Assembly: GCA_040954595.2 (NCBI GenBank) | Contig: JBECUI020000025.1 | Span: 419,406 to 483,405, forward strand | DNA from: Balanoglossus misakiensis | Taxonomy: Eukaryota > Hemichordata | Direction of reading: 5' to 3' | DNA: 64,000 nucleotides | In this document: piece by piece, positions 54,229 through 63,581 of the stretch | Numbering within the stretch: the stretch's first letter is position 1 | Layout of the letters: every line of letters begins with the position of its first letter | The notes under the pieces: generated by a model | The model's input: only the letters and a program-made list of their open reading frames with translations | Database searches by the model: none | Told to the model about the DNA's origin: nothing | Translations under genes and position numbers: made by a program

Positions 54229-54301
54229 ATGACTTATTTTGAACTGTTTTAGTCTACTACAGACAATAGTGTATTGTCAAGCATAAATATGACTTTATTT
54301 T
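54229..54301 (-). promoter_or_regulatory. Promoter and operator-like repeats before the M42 operon
   Basis: On the minus strand: TTGACA (54280-54275), an 18-base spacer and TAGACT (54256-54251). A palindrome GACAATA-gtg-TATTGTC (54262-54278) covers the -35 edge and spacer. Plus-strand direct repeats ATGACTTATTTT (54229-54240) and ATGACTTTATTTT (54289-54301) flank it. These are probable binding sites for the DeoR-family protein encoded next door. Confidence 0.6.
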
Positions 54302-54334
54302 AAAAATTGTTGGGAATAAGAAAATTTTGAAGGA

Positions 54335-55102
54335 TTATTGTACCTGGATCCACTCTAATGTATCAGAAAACATCTTTTTTTTCTCATCTGTTAACTGATA
54401 ATCAGTAATGACGACATCTATACTATCCATTGAACATACATTTATTAGTTTTCTTTTGTTAAACTTACTAGCACTAGCAACAAGAATGCTTTTTTTTGAT
54501 ATATGTATCATTTCTTTTTTCACGCTAGCTTCAAGACTTTCGTTATTAGTAATACCAGCTGTAAAATCTACCGCATCTGCGGAAAGAAATAAAACATCTG
54601 CATTGAGATACTTTAAAATAGAATCAGAAAAAGGCGAAACTATACTATAAAAAGACGAGCGTACAAGACCTCCAATGATAAATAATTTCACAAAATTACA
54701 TCCAGATAATCTATATGCTATTTTCAAATCATTCGTAACAACAGATAAACTATTAAATTCGCTATTACATATTTCGTCCGCTATTGCCATTGTTGTTGTG
54801 CCAGATGATAAAACAATAATAGAAGAATCAACTATGTAGTTTATTGCTTTTTTTGCAATCTTTTTTTTGATATATATTTCTAGAGAAGCTTTTTCCAGAT
54901 ATTGTGGCTCGTAAGATAAATCTTCAAAAACGGCTTGGACTCCGCCATGCAATCGAATAACCTTTCCTTCCTCTTCTAGTGTATGTAGGTCTCTTACTAC
55001 AGTAGATTTTGAAACATCAAATATTTCTGTCAATTTATTGATAGTTATAGAACCTTCTTTTCTGATAAGATTAAACAATTTCTCCTGTCTTACTCGTTTC
55101 AT
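54335..55102 (-). CDS. DeoR-family transcriptional regulator
   Basis: A 255-residue regulator. The start is the ATG at 55102 (MKRVRQEKLFNLIRKEG), the standard DeoR N terminus; the frame to 55162 is non-coding extension. Helix-turn-helix: GSITINKLTEIFDVSKSTVVRDLHTLEEEGKVIRLHGG. The effector domain has the phosphosugar-binding DeoR pattern (IVLSSGTTTMAIADEI and VTNDLKIAYRL). It lies upstream of the M42-BtpA-kinase-transporter operon on the same strand and likely represses it until a phosphorylated sugar accumulates. Confidence 0.92.
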   Translation of the reverse strand: MKRVRQEKLFNLIRKEGSITINKLTEIFDVSKSTVVRDLHTLEEEGKVIRLHGGVQAVFEDLSYEPQYLEKASLEIYIKKKIAKKAINYIVDSSIIVLSSGTTTMAIADEICNSEFNSLSVVTNDLKIAYRLSGCNFVKLFIIGGLVRSSFYSIVSPFSDSILKYLNADVLFLSADAVDFTAGITNNESLEASVKKEMIHISKKSILVASASKFNKRKLINVCSMDSIDVVITDYQLTDEKKKMFSDTLEWIQVQ

Positions 55103-55264
55103 TTTATATTGCCCAGCATGTTTCGTCTTGTTGCAATTGATTAATATTACAGTCCAAATCAAAATCCTTGTTCTTATGGCTGTTTCTTTCTCAACTATAT
55201 CATATTATTACAATTATCATGCAAAAATTAGCTATTAATTTTTATTAAGGCAGTCTTTTACCCT

Positions 55265-55375
55265 CTACAACCTGTAGCCCTTTTCAAGCCCTAGTATAAA
55301 CAGTGCTGTAGAAAAGCCATCTGCCATCATGCTATTTTTGCAAATTACAGTTACGCTTAATAAATTGTTGTCTAT
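55265..55375 (-). pseudogene. C-terminal fragment of an ApbE-like flavin transferase gene
   Basis: Read on the minus strand: NNLLSVTVICKNSMMADGFSTALFILGLEKGYRL then stop. The ADGFSTALFILG box is the C-terminal signature of ApbE (FAD:protein FMN transferase). The rest of the gene is replaced by the duplicated cyclodeaminase segment starting at 55376. Confidence 0.6.
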
Positions 55376-56120
55376 GGGATTTCCTGTAGCGGTGATGGAT
55401 GGTACGCTGTGTTCTAATATGCGTGTTGGTGCTGTTGGTGCATTGGCTGCGCGACATCTTGCTCGAGATAATAGCGAGGTAATTGGATTTATTGGTGCCG
55501 GAGAACAGGCAAAGATGCATCTTGTTGCCATGAAAAATGTGCGTCCATGTATAAAAGAATGTCGTGTGGGTGCTAAAACGGAAGAGGAAGAGGAAAAATT
55601 TATACACGATCTTTCACCCCTATATACAGATATACATTTTGTGGCTACAGGTGGAGATTTGAAAAAAGCAATTACGGGAGCTGATATTATAGTAACCGCA
55701 ACCAGTATTCAACGACCTTTGCTGGAAGATAAATGGATTAAGGAAGGTACTTTTTATAGTCATATTGGCGGATGGGAAGACGAATACCTTGTTGCTCAGA
55801 ATAGTGATAAAATTGTGTGCGACGATTGGGAAACTGTTAAACACAGAACGCAGACCTTAAGCCGAATGTATAAAGATGGGGTTCTCAAAGACGATGACAT
55901 TTATGCAAATTTAAGTGAGATTGTATTAGGGAAGAAAGTAGGACGCGAAACCGAGCAGGAGCGAATATATTTTAATGCGGTTGGACTTTCTTATATCGAT
56001 ATCTCTATCGCCTATGCACTGTGGAGAAAAACAGAAAAAGCAGGGGCAGGGACGATGCAATATCTCCAAGAACAAATGATATTCGACCATCCTTCTCTTG
56101 AAAACTTTATGCAGATGTGA
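55376..56120 (+). pseudogene. Truncated second copy of the ornithine cyclodeaminase family gene
   Basis: Carries the 3' two thirds of the gene at 44649-45704 with very few changes, lacking about the first 105 residues. A fortuitous ATG at 55329 in the flank could start a fusion of 263 residues. The NAD-binding domain is intact, but the N-terminal substrate part is gone, so activity is unlikely. Confidence 0.85.
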
Positions 56121-56160
56121 TGTAGGGAATAAATATTTTTTGATAGACTGATTAATAAGA
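55376..56160 (+). repeat. 785-bp direct repeat, copy 2
   Basis: Matches 44960-45744. Its right end lies inside the last codons of the GNAT gene on the opposite strand. Confidence 0.92.
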
Positions 56161-56670
56161 AAGTTTCAACTGCAAAGTTAGCATAGGGTCATTTGGATTT
56201 TCGGGTGGGATTAACTCAAAGCCATTTTTCTCAAGCACCTTGATTGATGCAATATTATCTTTATCTACCCCACCGCTGATTATATCTATGTTAGGATCGC
56301 CCTTGCACCAGTCAACAATGCCTTTTATTAGCTCACTCCCTAAGCCCTGCCCTTGCGTATTTTGTGCGAGTAAATAGCCGAGTTTAATTTCGGTGAGATT
56401 ATTCTCGGTGATTTCATAAAAGAACACAAATCCAATTATCTTTTTACTCCCTAAAAGAGAAACCTCAAGCACAATCCCCTCGTTTTGCCTTTCGGCAATC
56501 CAGTTACTAGCTTTTTGTGTAGTGGTGATGTCTTGCCAACCACTAGGCAGGTTTTTTGTAACCTCAACAGTCATAATCTCAATCACAGCATTAGCGTAAT
56601 CGGGAGACTTTATATGCTTTGTCCAATCTCTGACAAGCATTCTTTGGGTTGTAAATTCAACTTCTTTCAT
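56152..56670 (-). CDS. GNAT-family N-acetyltransferase (RimJ/RimL-like)
   Basis: A 172-residue acetyltransferase from the ATG at 56670 (MKEVEFTTQRMLVRDW, the usual RimL-type start). The acetyl-CoA loop is AQNTQGQGLGSELIKGIVDW; C-terminal GGVDKDNIASIKVLEKNGF is typical. The substrate is unknown. The last two codons and stop are supplied by the repeat that ends at 56160, so the original C terminus may have been slightly altered. Confidence 0.85.
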   Translation of the reverse strand: MKEVEFTTQRMLVRDWTKHIKSPDYANAVIEIMTVEVTKNLPSGWQDITTTQKASNWIAERQNEGIVLEVSLLGSKKIIGFVFFYEITENNLTEIKLGYLLAQNTQGQGLGSELIKGIVDWCKGDPNIDIISGGVDKDNIASIKVLEKNGFELIPPENPNDPMLTLQLKLSY

Positions 56671-56957
56671 TATGTATATAGCTAACACAGGTCTAACTAT
56701 AAGTCAATAGCGACCCCAAGTAATTTTTAAGGGTTATGCTGCCTTAAAAAGTTGCTAATAGAGTGCACTAGCAAATGCAACAATAATTGTTATCATGCAA
56801 GTGTTTCGGCGGCTCTTCCTTTCGCCATGCTTTTCTTGCTCTAATGACCCCGGCCATAATCACCCTGAGAATCACCCTGACTATTTCAGCTATCCTAATT
56901 ATTGAAGTGAGCATTTTTCTTTTAGAAAGTATAATAATGTTGTACAAGGACAAAACA

Positions 56958-57494
56958 ATGAAGAACAGAAAAGTTATTTTATATATAAGCATGAGTTTAG
57001 ATGGGTTTTTAGCAACAAATGATGATGATTTATCGTGGCTTTCCATCGTTGAAAAAAAAGGAGAAGATTACGGCTACAATAATTTTATCCAAACAGTCGA
57101 TACTTATATTGTCGGTCGAAAAACATATGACAAAATCCTTGAGCTCACTCAAGGGCAATTTCCCCATGCTAAAACCCTTGATTGTTACATCATCAGTAAA
57201 CAAAAAAAAGAATCTAAAAACAAGGTCCACTTTTACAATGGCAGTATTGAAACATTAATCAAAAAATTAAAAATGACAGACGGTAAAAATATTTATTGCG
57301 ATGGTGGTTCTCAAATCGTCAAACTTCTTATGGAAAAAAATTTGATCGATGAATATATCATTTCTGTCATTCCCATCATTTTAGGAGATGGGAAAAGACT
57401 ATTTTATGGGGGGCTGCCAAAAATGAATATCAAACTCTCTACAAGCCAACATTATGAATCAGGGTTAGTCCAATTGCATTATATTAAAGTATAG
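56958..57494 (+). CDS. Dihydrofolate-reductase-like protein (RibD C-terminal domain family)
   Basis: A 178-residue protein from the ATG at 56958, where AAGGA gives a ribosome-binding site; the frame upstream of it has no coding character. Motifs: RKVILYISMSLDGFLA, TVDTYIVGRKTYDKIL, NIYCDGGSQIVKLLM and IPIILGDGKRLFYGG, as in YyaP/YwjB-type proteins. It probably binds NADPH and reduces a pterin or similar compound, but members are mostly uncharacterised. A TATAAT lies about 30 bases upstream. Confidence 0.87.
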   Translation: MKNRKVILYISMSLDGFLATNDDDLSWLSIVEKKGEDYGYNNFIQTVDTYIVGRKTYDKILELTQGQFPHAKTLDCYIISKQKKESKNKVHFYNGSIETLIKKLKMTDGKNIYCDGGSQIVKLLMEKNLIDEYIISVIPIILGDGKRLFYGGLPKMNIKLSTSQHYESGLVQLHYIKV

Positions 57495-57519
57495 AATCAG
57501 ATGGGTACATATATGATGA

Positions 57520-58017
57520 ATAGGAAAAGTTATTTTAGATAGCGATGTTGCTGTTATTTATGGGGTAGAGACCAGAGATGTCAATAAGGCCGTCAAAAAC
57601 AATTTAGATAAATTTCCGAGCGGCTATGTTTTTGAGCTCAACTCAAAAGAAAAACGAGAGGTGGTGGAAAATTTCCACCACCTTGAAAGACTAAAATTTT
57701 CTCCACAACACCCCAAAGCCTTTACCGAAAAGGGCTTGTATATGTTGGCAACTATCCTTAAATCAAAACAAGCCACAATGGCTGCCCTACAGATTATTGA
57801 AACCTTTGCCAAAATAAGAGAATTTAGCAGGCTTACTAAAAGTTTGGCAACAGAGAAAAACAGTGCGAAAAAACAAACTCTTATCGAGCAAAGTGGGAAG
57901 TTAATTGGCGATATTCTAAATCAAGAGTTTGTGGGTGATACCAGTAGTGAAACTACGATTGAGTTAAACTTGGCAATGATTAAAATCAAACACAGCATTA
58001 AAAAGGGTAAAAAATAG
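57520..58017 (+). pseudogene. 5'-truncated second ORF6N gene
   Basis: Related to the ORF6N gene at 21098-21661: GKVILDSDVAVIYGVETRDVN to the end is in frame, but the first 25 or so codons and the start are missing and a TGA stands just before. The middle (EKREVVENFHHLERLKFSP) differs from copy 1, while the C-terminal third is nearly identical. An internal ATG at 57721-57750 could give only the C-terminal part. Confidence 0.75.
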
Positions 58018-58058
58018 AGCCAAAAGAAATTACCATGAAAGAATTAACAGAGGGGGAC
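58018..58058 (+). pseudogene. 5' remnant of a DUF262 gene
   Basis: The codons EPKEITMKELTEGDN follow the ORF6N stop, as ELKEITVKELTEGYQ does in the intact set at 21658. The sequence diverges after about 14 codons. It shows that a second copy of the ORF6N-DUF262 unit once existed here. Confidence 0.65.
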
Positions 58059-58059
58059 A

Positions 58060-58299
58060 ATGGAGATACAACTAATAAGTGCTTTAGATAAGCAAGAACT
58101 TGAAAAAGACATAACTCTAAACAGTAATGCCATTAATATAACAAAGGTTGCGTCTTTTAATGCACCCCATTCTCCAGAGAAATTTAAAAATAAAAGGATT
58201 ACTAGTAAAATAATTGTAGAGACATTCAAAAGCAAGACGGGTTTATTTAAAAGGAACAATAAACACCTACCAACAGGAAACAGTAATATGGTAGAGTAG
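58060..58299 (+). CDS. Short hypothetical frame, doubtful
   Basis: A 79-residue frame, MEIQLISALDKQELEKDITL onward, with GAGGGGG just before the ATG. It has no recognisable domain and lies in debris between the DUF262 remnant and the oxidoreductase pseudogene. It may be non-coding. Confidence 0.25.
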   Translation: MEIQLISALDKQELEKDITLNSNAINITKVASFNAPHSPEKFKNKRITSKIIVETFKSKTGLFKRNNKHLPTGNSNMVE

Positions 58300-58359
58300 G
58301 AAAGCTAGGATGAACAAAACATATACGGTATCAACACTGCTGCGAACCAATAAGGGAAA

Positions 58360-59347
58360 ATGAAAATAATTGTATTAAAAAAATATGGCGGCCCGGACGA
58401 ACTCGAATTAAAACAACTGGAAAAACCTACTCCCAAGGACAATGAACTTCTTATAAGAATTAAAGCAAGGTCTGTAAACTACGGTGATATTGCAGTTAGA
58501 AATTTTATAGAAGTTTCGCCGAAAAAATCAATATGCCAATGCTGTTTTGGTTTTTTGCAAAGATATACTTTGGATTTCAAAAACCAAAAATTACAGTACT
58601 CGGAAGTGAGTTTTCAGGAGAAATAGAAACCGTTGGCAAAGATGTAACAGGATTTCAGAAAGGAGAACAGGTATTTGGCTATCTTGGTCAAAGTATGGGT
58701 GCATATGCCGAATACATTTGTGTATCGGAACATGCAGTAGTGGCGACAAAACCTGCAAATATGACCTTTCAAGAGGCAGCGGTTTTGCCGTATGGTGCAA
58801 TAATGGCATTGGCATTACTACGAAACGTTGATATTCAAAAAGGGCAAAAAGTACTTATTAATGGAGCCTCCGGGGGAATAGGATCTGCTGCAGTACAAAT
58901 TGCGAAACATTCTGGTGCAGAGGTTGTCGGCGTATGTAGTACACCGCGTGTAGCGTTTGTAAAAGCTTTAGGAGCGGATACGGTTATTGATTACACGAAA
59001 AACGATTTTACCCAGAATGGTGAAACCTACGATCTTATTTTTGACATTCTCGGAAAAAGTTCTTTTCAAAAATGTGCAGGCTCCTTAAATAATAATGGGA
59101 CTTATCTTTTAGCCAGTTTCAAGTTACCACAACTACTGCAAATGTTATGGACATCTATAACCAACAATAAAAAAGTTATATGTGCTATTGCACCCGGCAG
59201 TGTAGAGGATTTAATTTCTGTTAAAGAACGTATCGAATCGGGAACAATTACATCTATATTGATAAAAGTTTTTCAATAGAACAAATAGCAGACGCCCACC
59301 GGTATGTCGAAAACAGAAAAGGGAAAATAGCAATAACTATTGACTAA
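58360..59347 (+). pseudogene. Zinc-type quinone oxidoreductase (MDR family), two frameshifts
   Basis: Medium-chain dehydrogenase/reductase. N-terminal frame: MKIIVLKKYGGPDELELKQL to FIEVSPKK. A shift at the A-run near 58523 leads to NMPMLFWFFAKIYFGFQKPK, VLINGASGGIGSAAVQIAKHSGAEVVGV (NADP loop) and VKERIESGTITSI. A second shift near 59255 leads to FSIEQIADAHRYVENRKGK and a TAA at 59345. The two lesions make a full-length product impossible without recoding. Its last 70 bases recur at 27437 and 37548. Confidence 0.8.
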
Positions 59348-59411
59348 CAACGAAAGAAAACCAAAGAATTGAAATAGAAAGGCAAAAAGCGCCGGCTTTT
59401 AGAAATACTGT

Positions 59412-60526
59412 ATGAAAGAAATGTTCAGCATGAAAGATGCTGCTTTTAACAAACAAATATTAGCAATTTAGCACTACGTATCCAAAAAAAACTATTCTCA
59501 GTTTGATACACAAGGTTTTTTAGAAAGGGTGTTTGAGAACGTCTTTGAGTCAGAGCTAAAAGAGCGATCTTGTCTGATTACTCACGCATTAAAAGCATAT
59601 CTCCCCCATGACTATACATCAGCTATTGAAATTTTGCTTGCCGCTTCCCCCCAAGCGCTGAAAGAGAACGAAGTCAGTAGGTATGATGATTTTATTATCA
59701 TGCCCCTGACAGTTTTGTCTCTCAATATGGATTAGAACACTTCGAGACATCAATGAATGCTCTGTATGAGATGACAAAGTGTTTTACAGCAGAGTTTGAC
59801 ATACGATTCTTTATTGAAAAATATCCAGCAAAGATGTTTGAACGCTTAAAGGAATGGGCTGCCGATAGTAATGTACATGTAAGACGCTTAGTTAGTGAAG
59901 GGACACGCCCACGCCTTCCTTGGGCATTCCAACTAAAAAGATTTATTCAGGATCCGAATCCGGTTATTGAACTGCTAACACTGTTAAAAACGATCCGGAA
60001 CTGTATGTGCGAAGGTCAGTAGCCAATAACCTAAATGACATCTCTAAGGATCATGCAAATATCGTTGTTGATACTCTCAAAGACTGGCAGGATGGCTCAA
60101 AAGAGATAAGATGGCTGACAAATCATGCCTTAAGAACATTGAAACAGTCCGCCCACAAGGAAAGCTTAAAGTTTTTGGGATTTAGACCAGATTGTTCAGT
60201 GGATGTAACCCTCACTCTCAAAACAAAAAGAGATTCGTTTAGGCGATACCCTATCTTTTCATCTAACCCTGTTCAATAGGGAAGAAAAAGATGTTCTTCT
60301 ATTAATAGATTATATCATTTGGTATCAAAAAGCAGGTGGGAAAGTTGCTAAGAAAATTTTTAAGATATCAGAAAAAACAATGAAACCGAAGGCAACAATA
60401 TCGATAGAAAAGAAACAAAAATTTGATAATTTTACTACGCGAAAACATTATGATGGTGCACATGAGATCGCATTGCAGATTAATGGCAAGGTGTATCAGA
60501 AAGAAACGTTTTATCTCAAAACATAG
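59412..60526 (+). pseudogene. AlkC-like DNA-7-methylguanine glycosylase gene, multiply frameshifted
   Basis: HEAT-repeat DNA alkylation repair family. The frames give MKEMFSMKDAAFNKQ, FENVFESELKERSCLITHAL, CFTAEFDIRFFIEKYP, the diagnostic VRRLVSEGTRPRLPWAFQL, YVRRSVANNLNDISKDHANI, IRWLTNHALRTLKQ and a beta-rich tail (LSFHLTLFNREEKDVLLLIDYI) ending KTFYLK-like text. At least four frame changes or stops occur, so no complete protein is made. Bases 60527-60615 encode a short tail (ALVQIAEEYPFSPDTKPPYR) of unknown origin. Confidence 0.78.
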
Positions 60527-60633
60527 CAATATTGAGAACTTGAAGGCTCTTGTTCAAATAGCAGAAGAGTACCCATTCTCACCTGACACAAAGCCACCAT
60601 ATAGAATACTATAAAACCATGAAGGAGAGAACT

Positions 60634-60939
60634 ATGTACAAGGATATAATTAGTTACCGATTGGCAGAAGGCATTACCGAAGAGCATGTACTCCGTGTCG
60701 CAGGTGAAGTTACCAAGAACTGGGGGAAAAATCAGGCAGGCTTTATTAAATGGGAGATCCACAAGGACAGTAAGGGCAATTACACCGATATTATTTACTG
60801 GCAGTCACAAGAAGCTGCAAAACTGGCAGAAGCGGATATGGTAAATATTCCCAATGCCGAAGAATGGCAGGCATGTTATGAACAAGAATCAATCACCGTT
60901 ACGAACCTGCACGTGATAGCCACATATAATGTCACATAA
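60634..60939 (+). CDS. Small ABM-like (dimeric alpha/beta barrel) protein
   Basis: A 101-residue protein from the ATG at 60634 with AAGGAGAG just upstream. The pattern ISYRLAEGITEEHVLRVAGEV, GFIKWEIHKDSKGNYTDIIYW and AEADMVNIPNAEEW resembles the antibiotic-biosynthesis-monooxygenase-like ferredoxin fold. Such proteins may be heme-degrading or quinone-modifying enzymes or simple ligand binders; no catalytic residue can be assigned. Its codon use is less AT-rich than its left neighbours. Confidence 0.65.
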   Translation: MYKDIISYRLAEGITEEHVLRVAGEVTKNWGKNQAGFIKWEIHKDSKGNYTDIIYWQSQEAAKLAEADMVNIPNAEEWQACYEQESITVTNLHVIATYNVT

Positions 60940-60944
60940 GGGAC

Positions 60945-61031
60945 GGGCAATTGCCCACCCCTGTACACTGCAACCTCGGCAACCTTGACAAGCAGGGCAT
61001 CATTCCCCTACACTATCGCAGAGACCAGTGA
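60945..61031 (+). pseudogene. Orphan 3' end of a missing gene before addB
   Basis: The frame GQLPTPVHCNLGNLDKQG then IIPLHYRRDQ ends in a TGA at 61029-61031 that overlaps the GTG start of the AddB-like gene (GTGA), as coupled genes do. Nothing upstream continues it: it begins within six bases of the preceding stop. A perfect 12-base palindrome, GGGCAATTGCCC (60945-60956), sits at the junction. I read this as the tail of a core gene cut off by the accessory region. Confidence 0.45.
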
Positions 61032-63581
61032 TAATACCGGACAAAACAAAGTGTACGATCTTCCCCTCTGAGGTAGTAGCAGAGTTTTACAAGCGTTTGA
61101 TCCTCCGCCGGGGCGCAGGTGCCGTGCGATCGTCGAACTTTCAGTCTTGGGACACATACCGGGCACATAACGACTCGGACAAGCGCCCTGCGAATATACA
61201 CAGTCGATACTTCTTTTGCCGACAATTCCTCCATGAGAACTCTGATTTTTCATTCTGTAAACAGCAACTCTATCCGCAGGAGATACCCTTGCACGATGCA
61301 CTGGTACATTCCCTCTCCGACCTGCCGGACATACACCGACACAGCAAGAAACTCCCGAAGTGGCTTGTTCGGAACATTGAACGCCTGTATACAGCATACT
61401 CGGAGTTTTTAACAAACAGCGGATTCTATGAACCAACATGGATAAAGCCGGGCGAAGCACCAGCAAACACAGCCTTTTTCTTGCCCGACCTACAGAAGGA
61501 CTATCAGAAAGACTATGCCTCGCATCAGGTTGCTGATACGGATATAACATTGGTAGAAACCCTGCCGGATCCACCCAGTTTAAGCTACTATCAATATCCG
61601 GACGCCGTAACCGAGATAGAGCATAGCATGGACAGGATTGAAGAGCTCTTGGACTCAGGAACGGATAGAGAGGACATTCTTATTACCGTTGGAGCATTGG
61701 AAGAATACAAGCATACAATGGCATCCATTGCCGAGTACTACGAGATTCCCCTATCCTTCCATGCCGGCACAGTCTTAATAGACAGCCCTGAAAGCAGACT
61801 GTTTGCAGGAATAAACCAGTGTATACAGCAGAATTTTGCAGCCGAATCATTAGCGGAGATATTTCTCGATCCCTCGCTACAATGGAAAGATGCATCACTA
61901 TTGCAAGAGATTCTCCGTATTGGGAAAAGACGCGGCTGTACACTTGGATCAGTTGATCCCGGGGGCAATCGCTGGAGGAAGGGCTTATATCATACACCCG
62001 CAAGCCTTCGTAATGTATTTTGGAAAGATCATCAGCAGTATCCGGAAGTTTCCCAGAGCCGCAAGCATCGCAGACTTGCGCAAGGAAATAACACAATTTA
62101 TCCATACATTCCTGCATCAGGATCCGGAGCGGAGACTCCTGACCCTGGAACTTGCAATACGAGAGCTTGATAAACTGGAACTACTAGTAGACAAACTCGT
62201 ATCAAAAAACCTACTAAACTCAAAACTGATACACCCCTGGGAGTACTTTCTGACATGGCTTCAAAACTACGCCTATACACCCCCCAATAACGAGAATTGC
62301 ATCGTCGTATATCCCTATGGCGTCTCTGCAGGCGTCTGCCCGAAACATCATTTTATACTGAACTTCAGCCAGCAGGACAGCCAGCGTCGATATCCGACCC
62401 CTCCATGGATAAACGAAGACATGCAGCAACGCATGGAATGGGACGGAGCCGACCTATCGGAAACGTATGTACAGGCATACTGTAAGTCCGGGCAAGAAAT
62501 TCAGTGCAGTTATGCAGTATCATGTTTCGGAAACCCGCGTATCCCGCAGCATAGTATCCCCAGGGAAGTAATGCCGGGAACAAAACGCAGTCAAAATCGA
62601 ATACTTCAAGATACAACATGGTGGAAGAGCAAGCAACCCGAATTACAATCGCTGAGCACCCTGCAGGCACTTGGCATTGAACATCAACTGAAAACAGGCA
62701 TGCAAAAGAAAAGAGCCGACTATTGTCGCGAAGTTATATCGGACCCGGAACTGCGAAAACGCATTGCCGCAACAATAGCAGATAAGCCACTTTCCTTAAC
62801 CGCCATAGACCGCTTTTTACTCTGCCCCTTCTCCTTTCTTATGCATACCCTGCTGAAGCTCCCGGAAGAGCAAGCAACGAACGAGCAAGAGCTTGCAAAA
62901 ATGATTGGACAGGTATATCACGCAGTACTACGAGATTACTTTCTCCATCTAAAGCAGAAGGGAGAAGCCATTGGACTGCAACACGAAGAAGCATTGCAGA
63001 CCCTCATTGGAGAACATAGCAAGATGTTACAGCCCTACACAGTGGATATCTCAGTGCAAAAGAAAAAGATCCAGCAGGTTATCCGGCAATGCATCAGCAC
63101 CCTGTCGACGAAGTTTGACAACAGCCACCCTTGGGAAGTTGAAAAGGAATTTACTACCACAATAAAATCCGTTCCAGTAACGGGAAAGATTGACCTTATT
63201 CTCCATCATAATAACGAACTCGCTATTATTGATTATAAAAAATCCGCCATCCCTACCCCCGCCCAGCTGATTGGAGAACAGCGCACGACAATACAGCTTC
63301 CCGTATACACCCATTTGTTAATGAGCACCGGCCATACCAACATCGGCAATATCTGCTACTATTCCCTTGAAAAGGGACAGTTACGACATCTATTTGGTAA
63401 CTTCCCGTCCATGAAGAGAGTAATAGAAGGCATGGAGTTTCAAGATTTAATGAAAGAAGTTCCATGGGTAGTACAATCAATATATGAGCGAATACAAAGG
63501 GGAGACTTTCGATGCCATGAGAGATGTGAACACTGTACATCTCCGGCTCTGAGCCGAATGCGTTATTATATACAATCATGA
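61028..63581 (+). pseudogene. addB: AddB-like PD-(D/E)XK nuclease gene, one frameshift
   Basis: Nuclease subunit of an AddAB-type recombination complex. Frame 1 from a GTG at 61028 (TIFPSEVVAEFYKRLILRRG, QSWDTYRAH) runs to about 61965-62015, where the coding signal moves to another frame (FVMYFGKIISSIRKFPRAASIADLRKEI) that continues to 63581. The C terminus has the nuclease core TGKIDLILHHNNELAIIDYKKS and cysteines of a possible iron-sulfur site (LLCPFSF and FRCHERCEHC). Total coding length would be about 850 residues. The single shift may be a sequence error, since addA follows with an overlapping start. Confidence 0.78.

Noticed and set aside
56768-57046. Minus-strand 92-codon frame before the dihydrofolate-reductase-like gene.
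   Set aside because: It overlaps the start of that gene and shows no family features.
61008-61574. Cys/Arg-rich 188-codon minus-strand frame.
   Set aside because: Antisense to the AddB-like gene, which has clear family motifs; the composition looks like a shadow.
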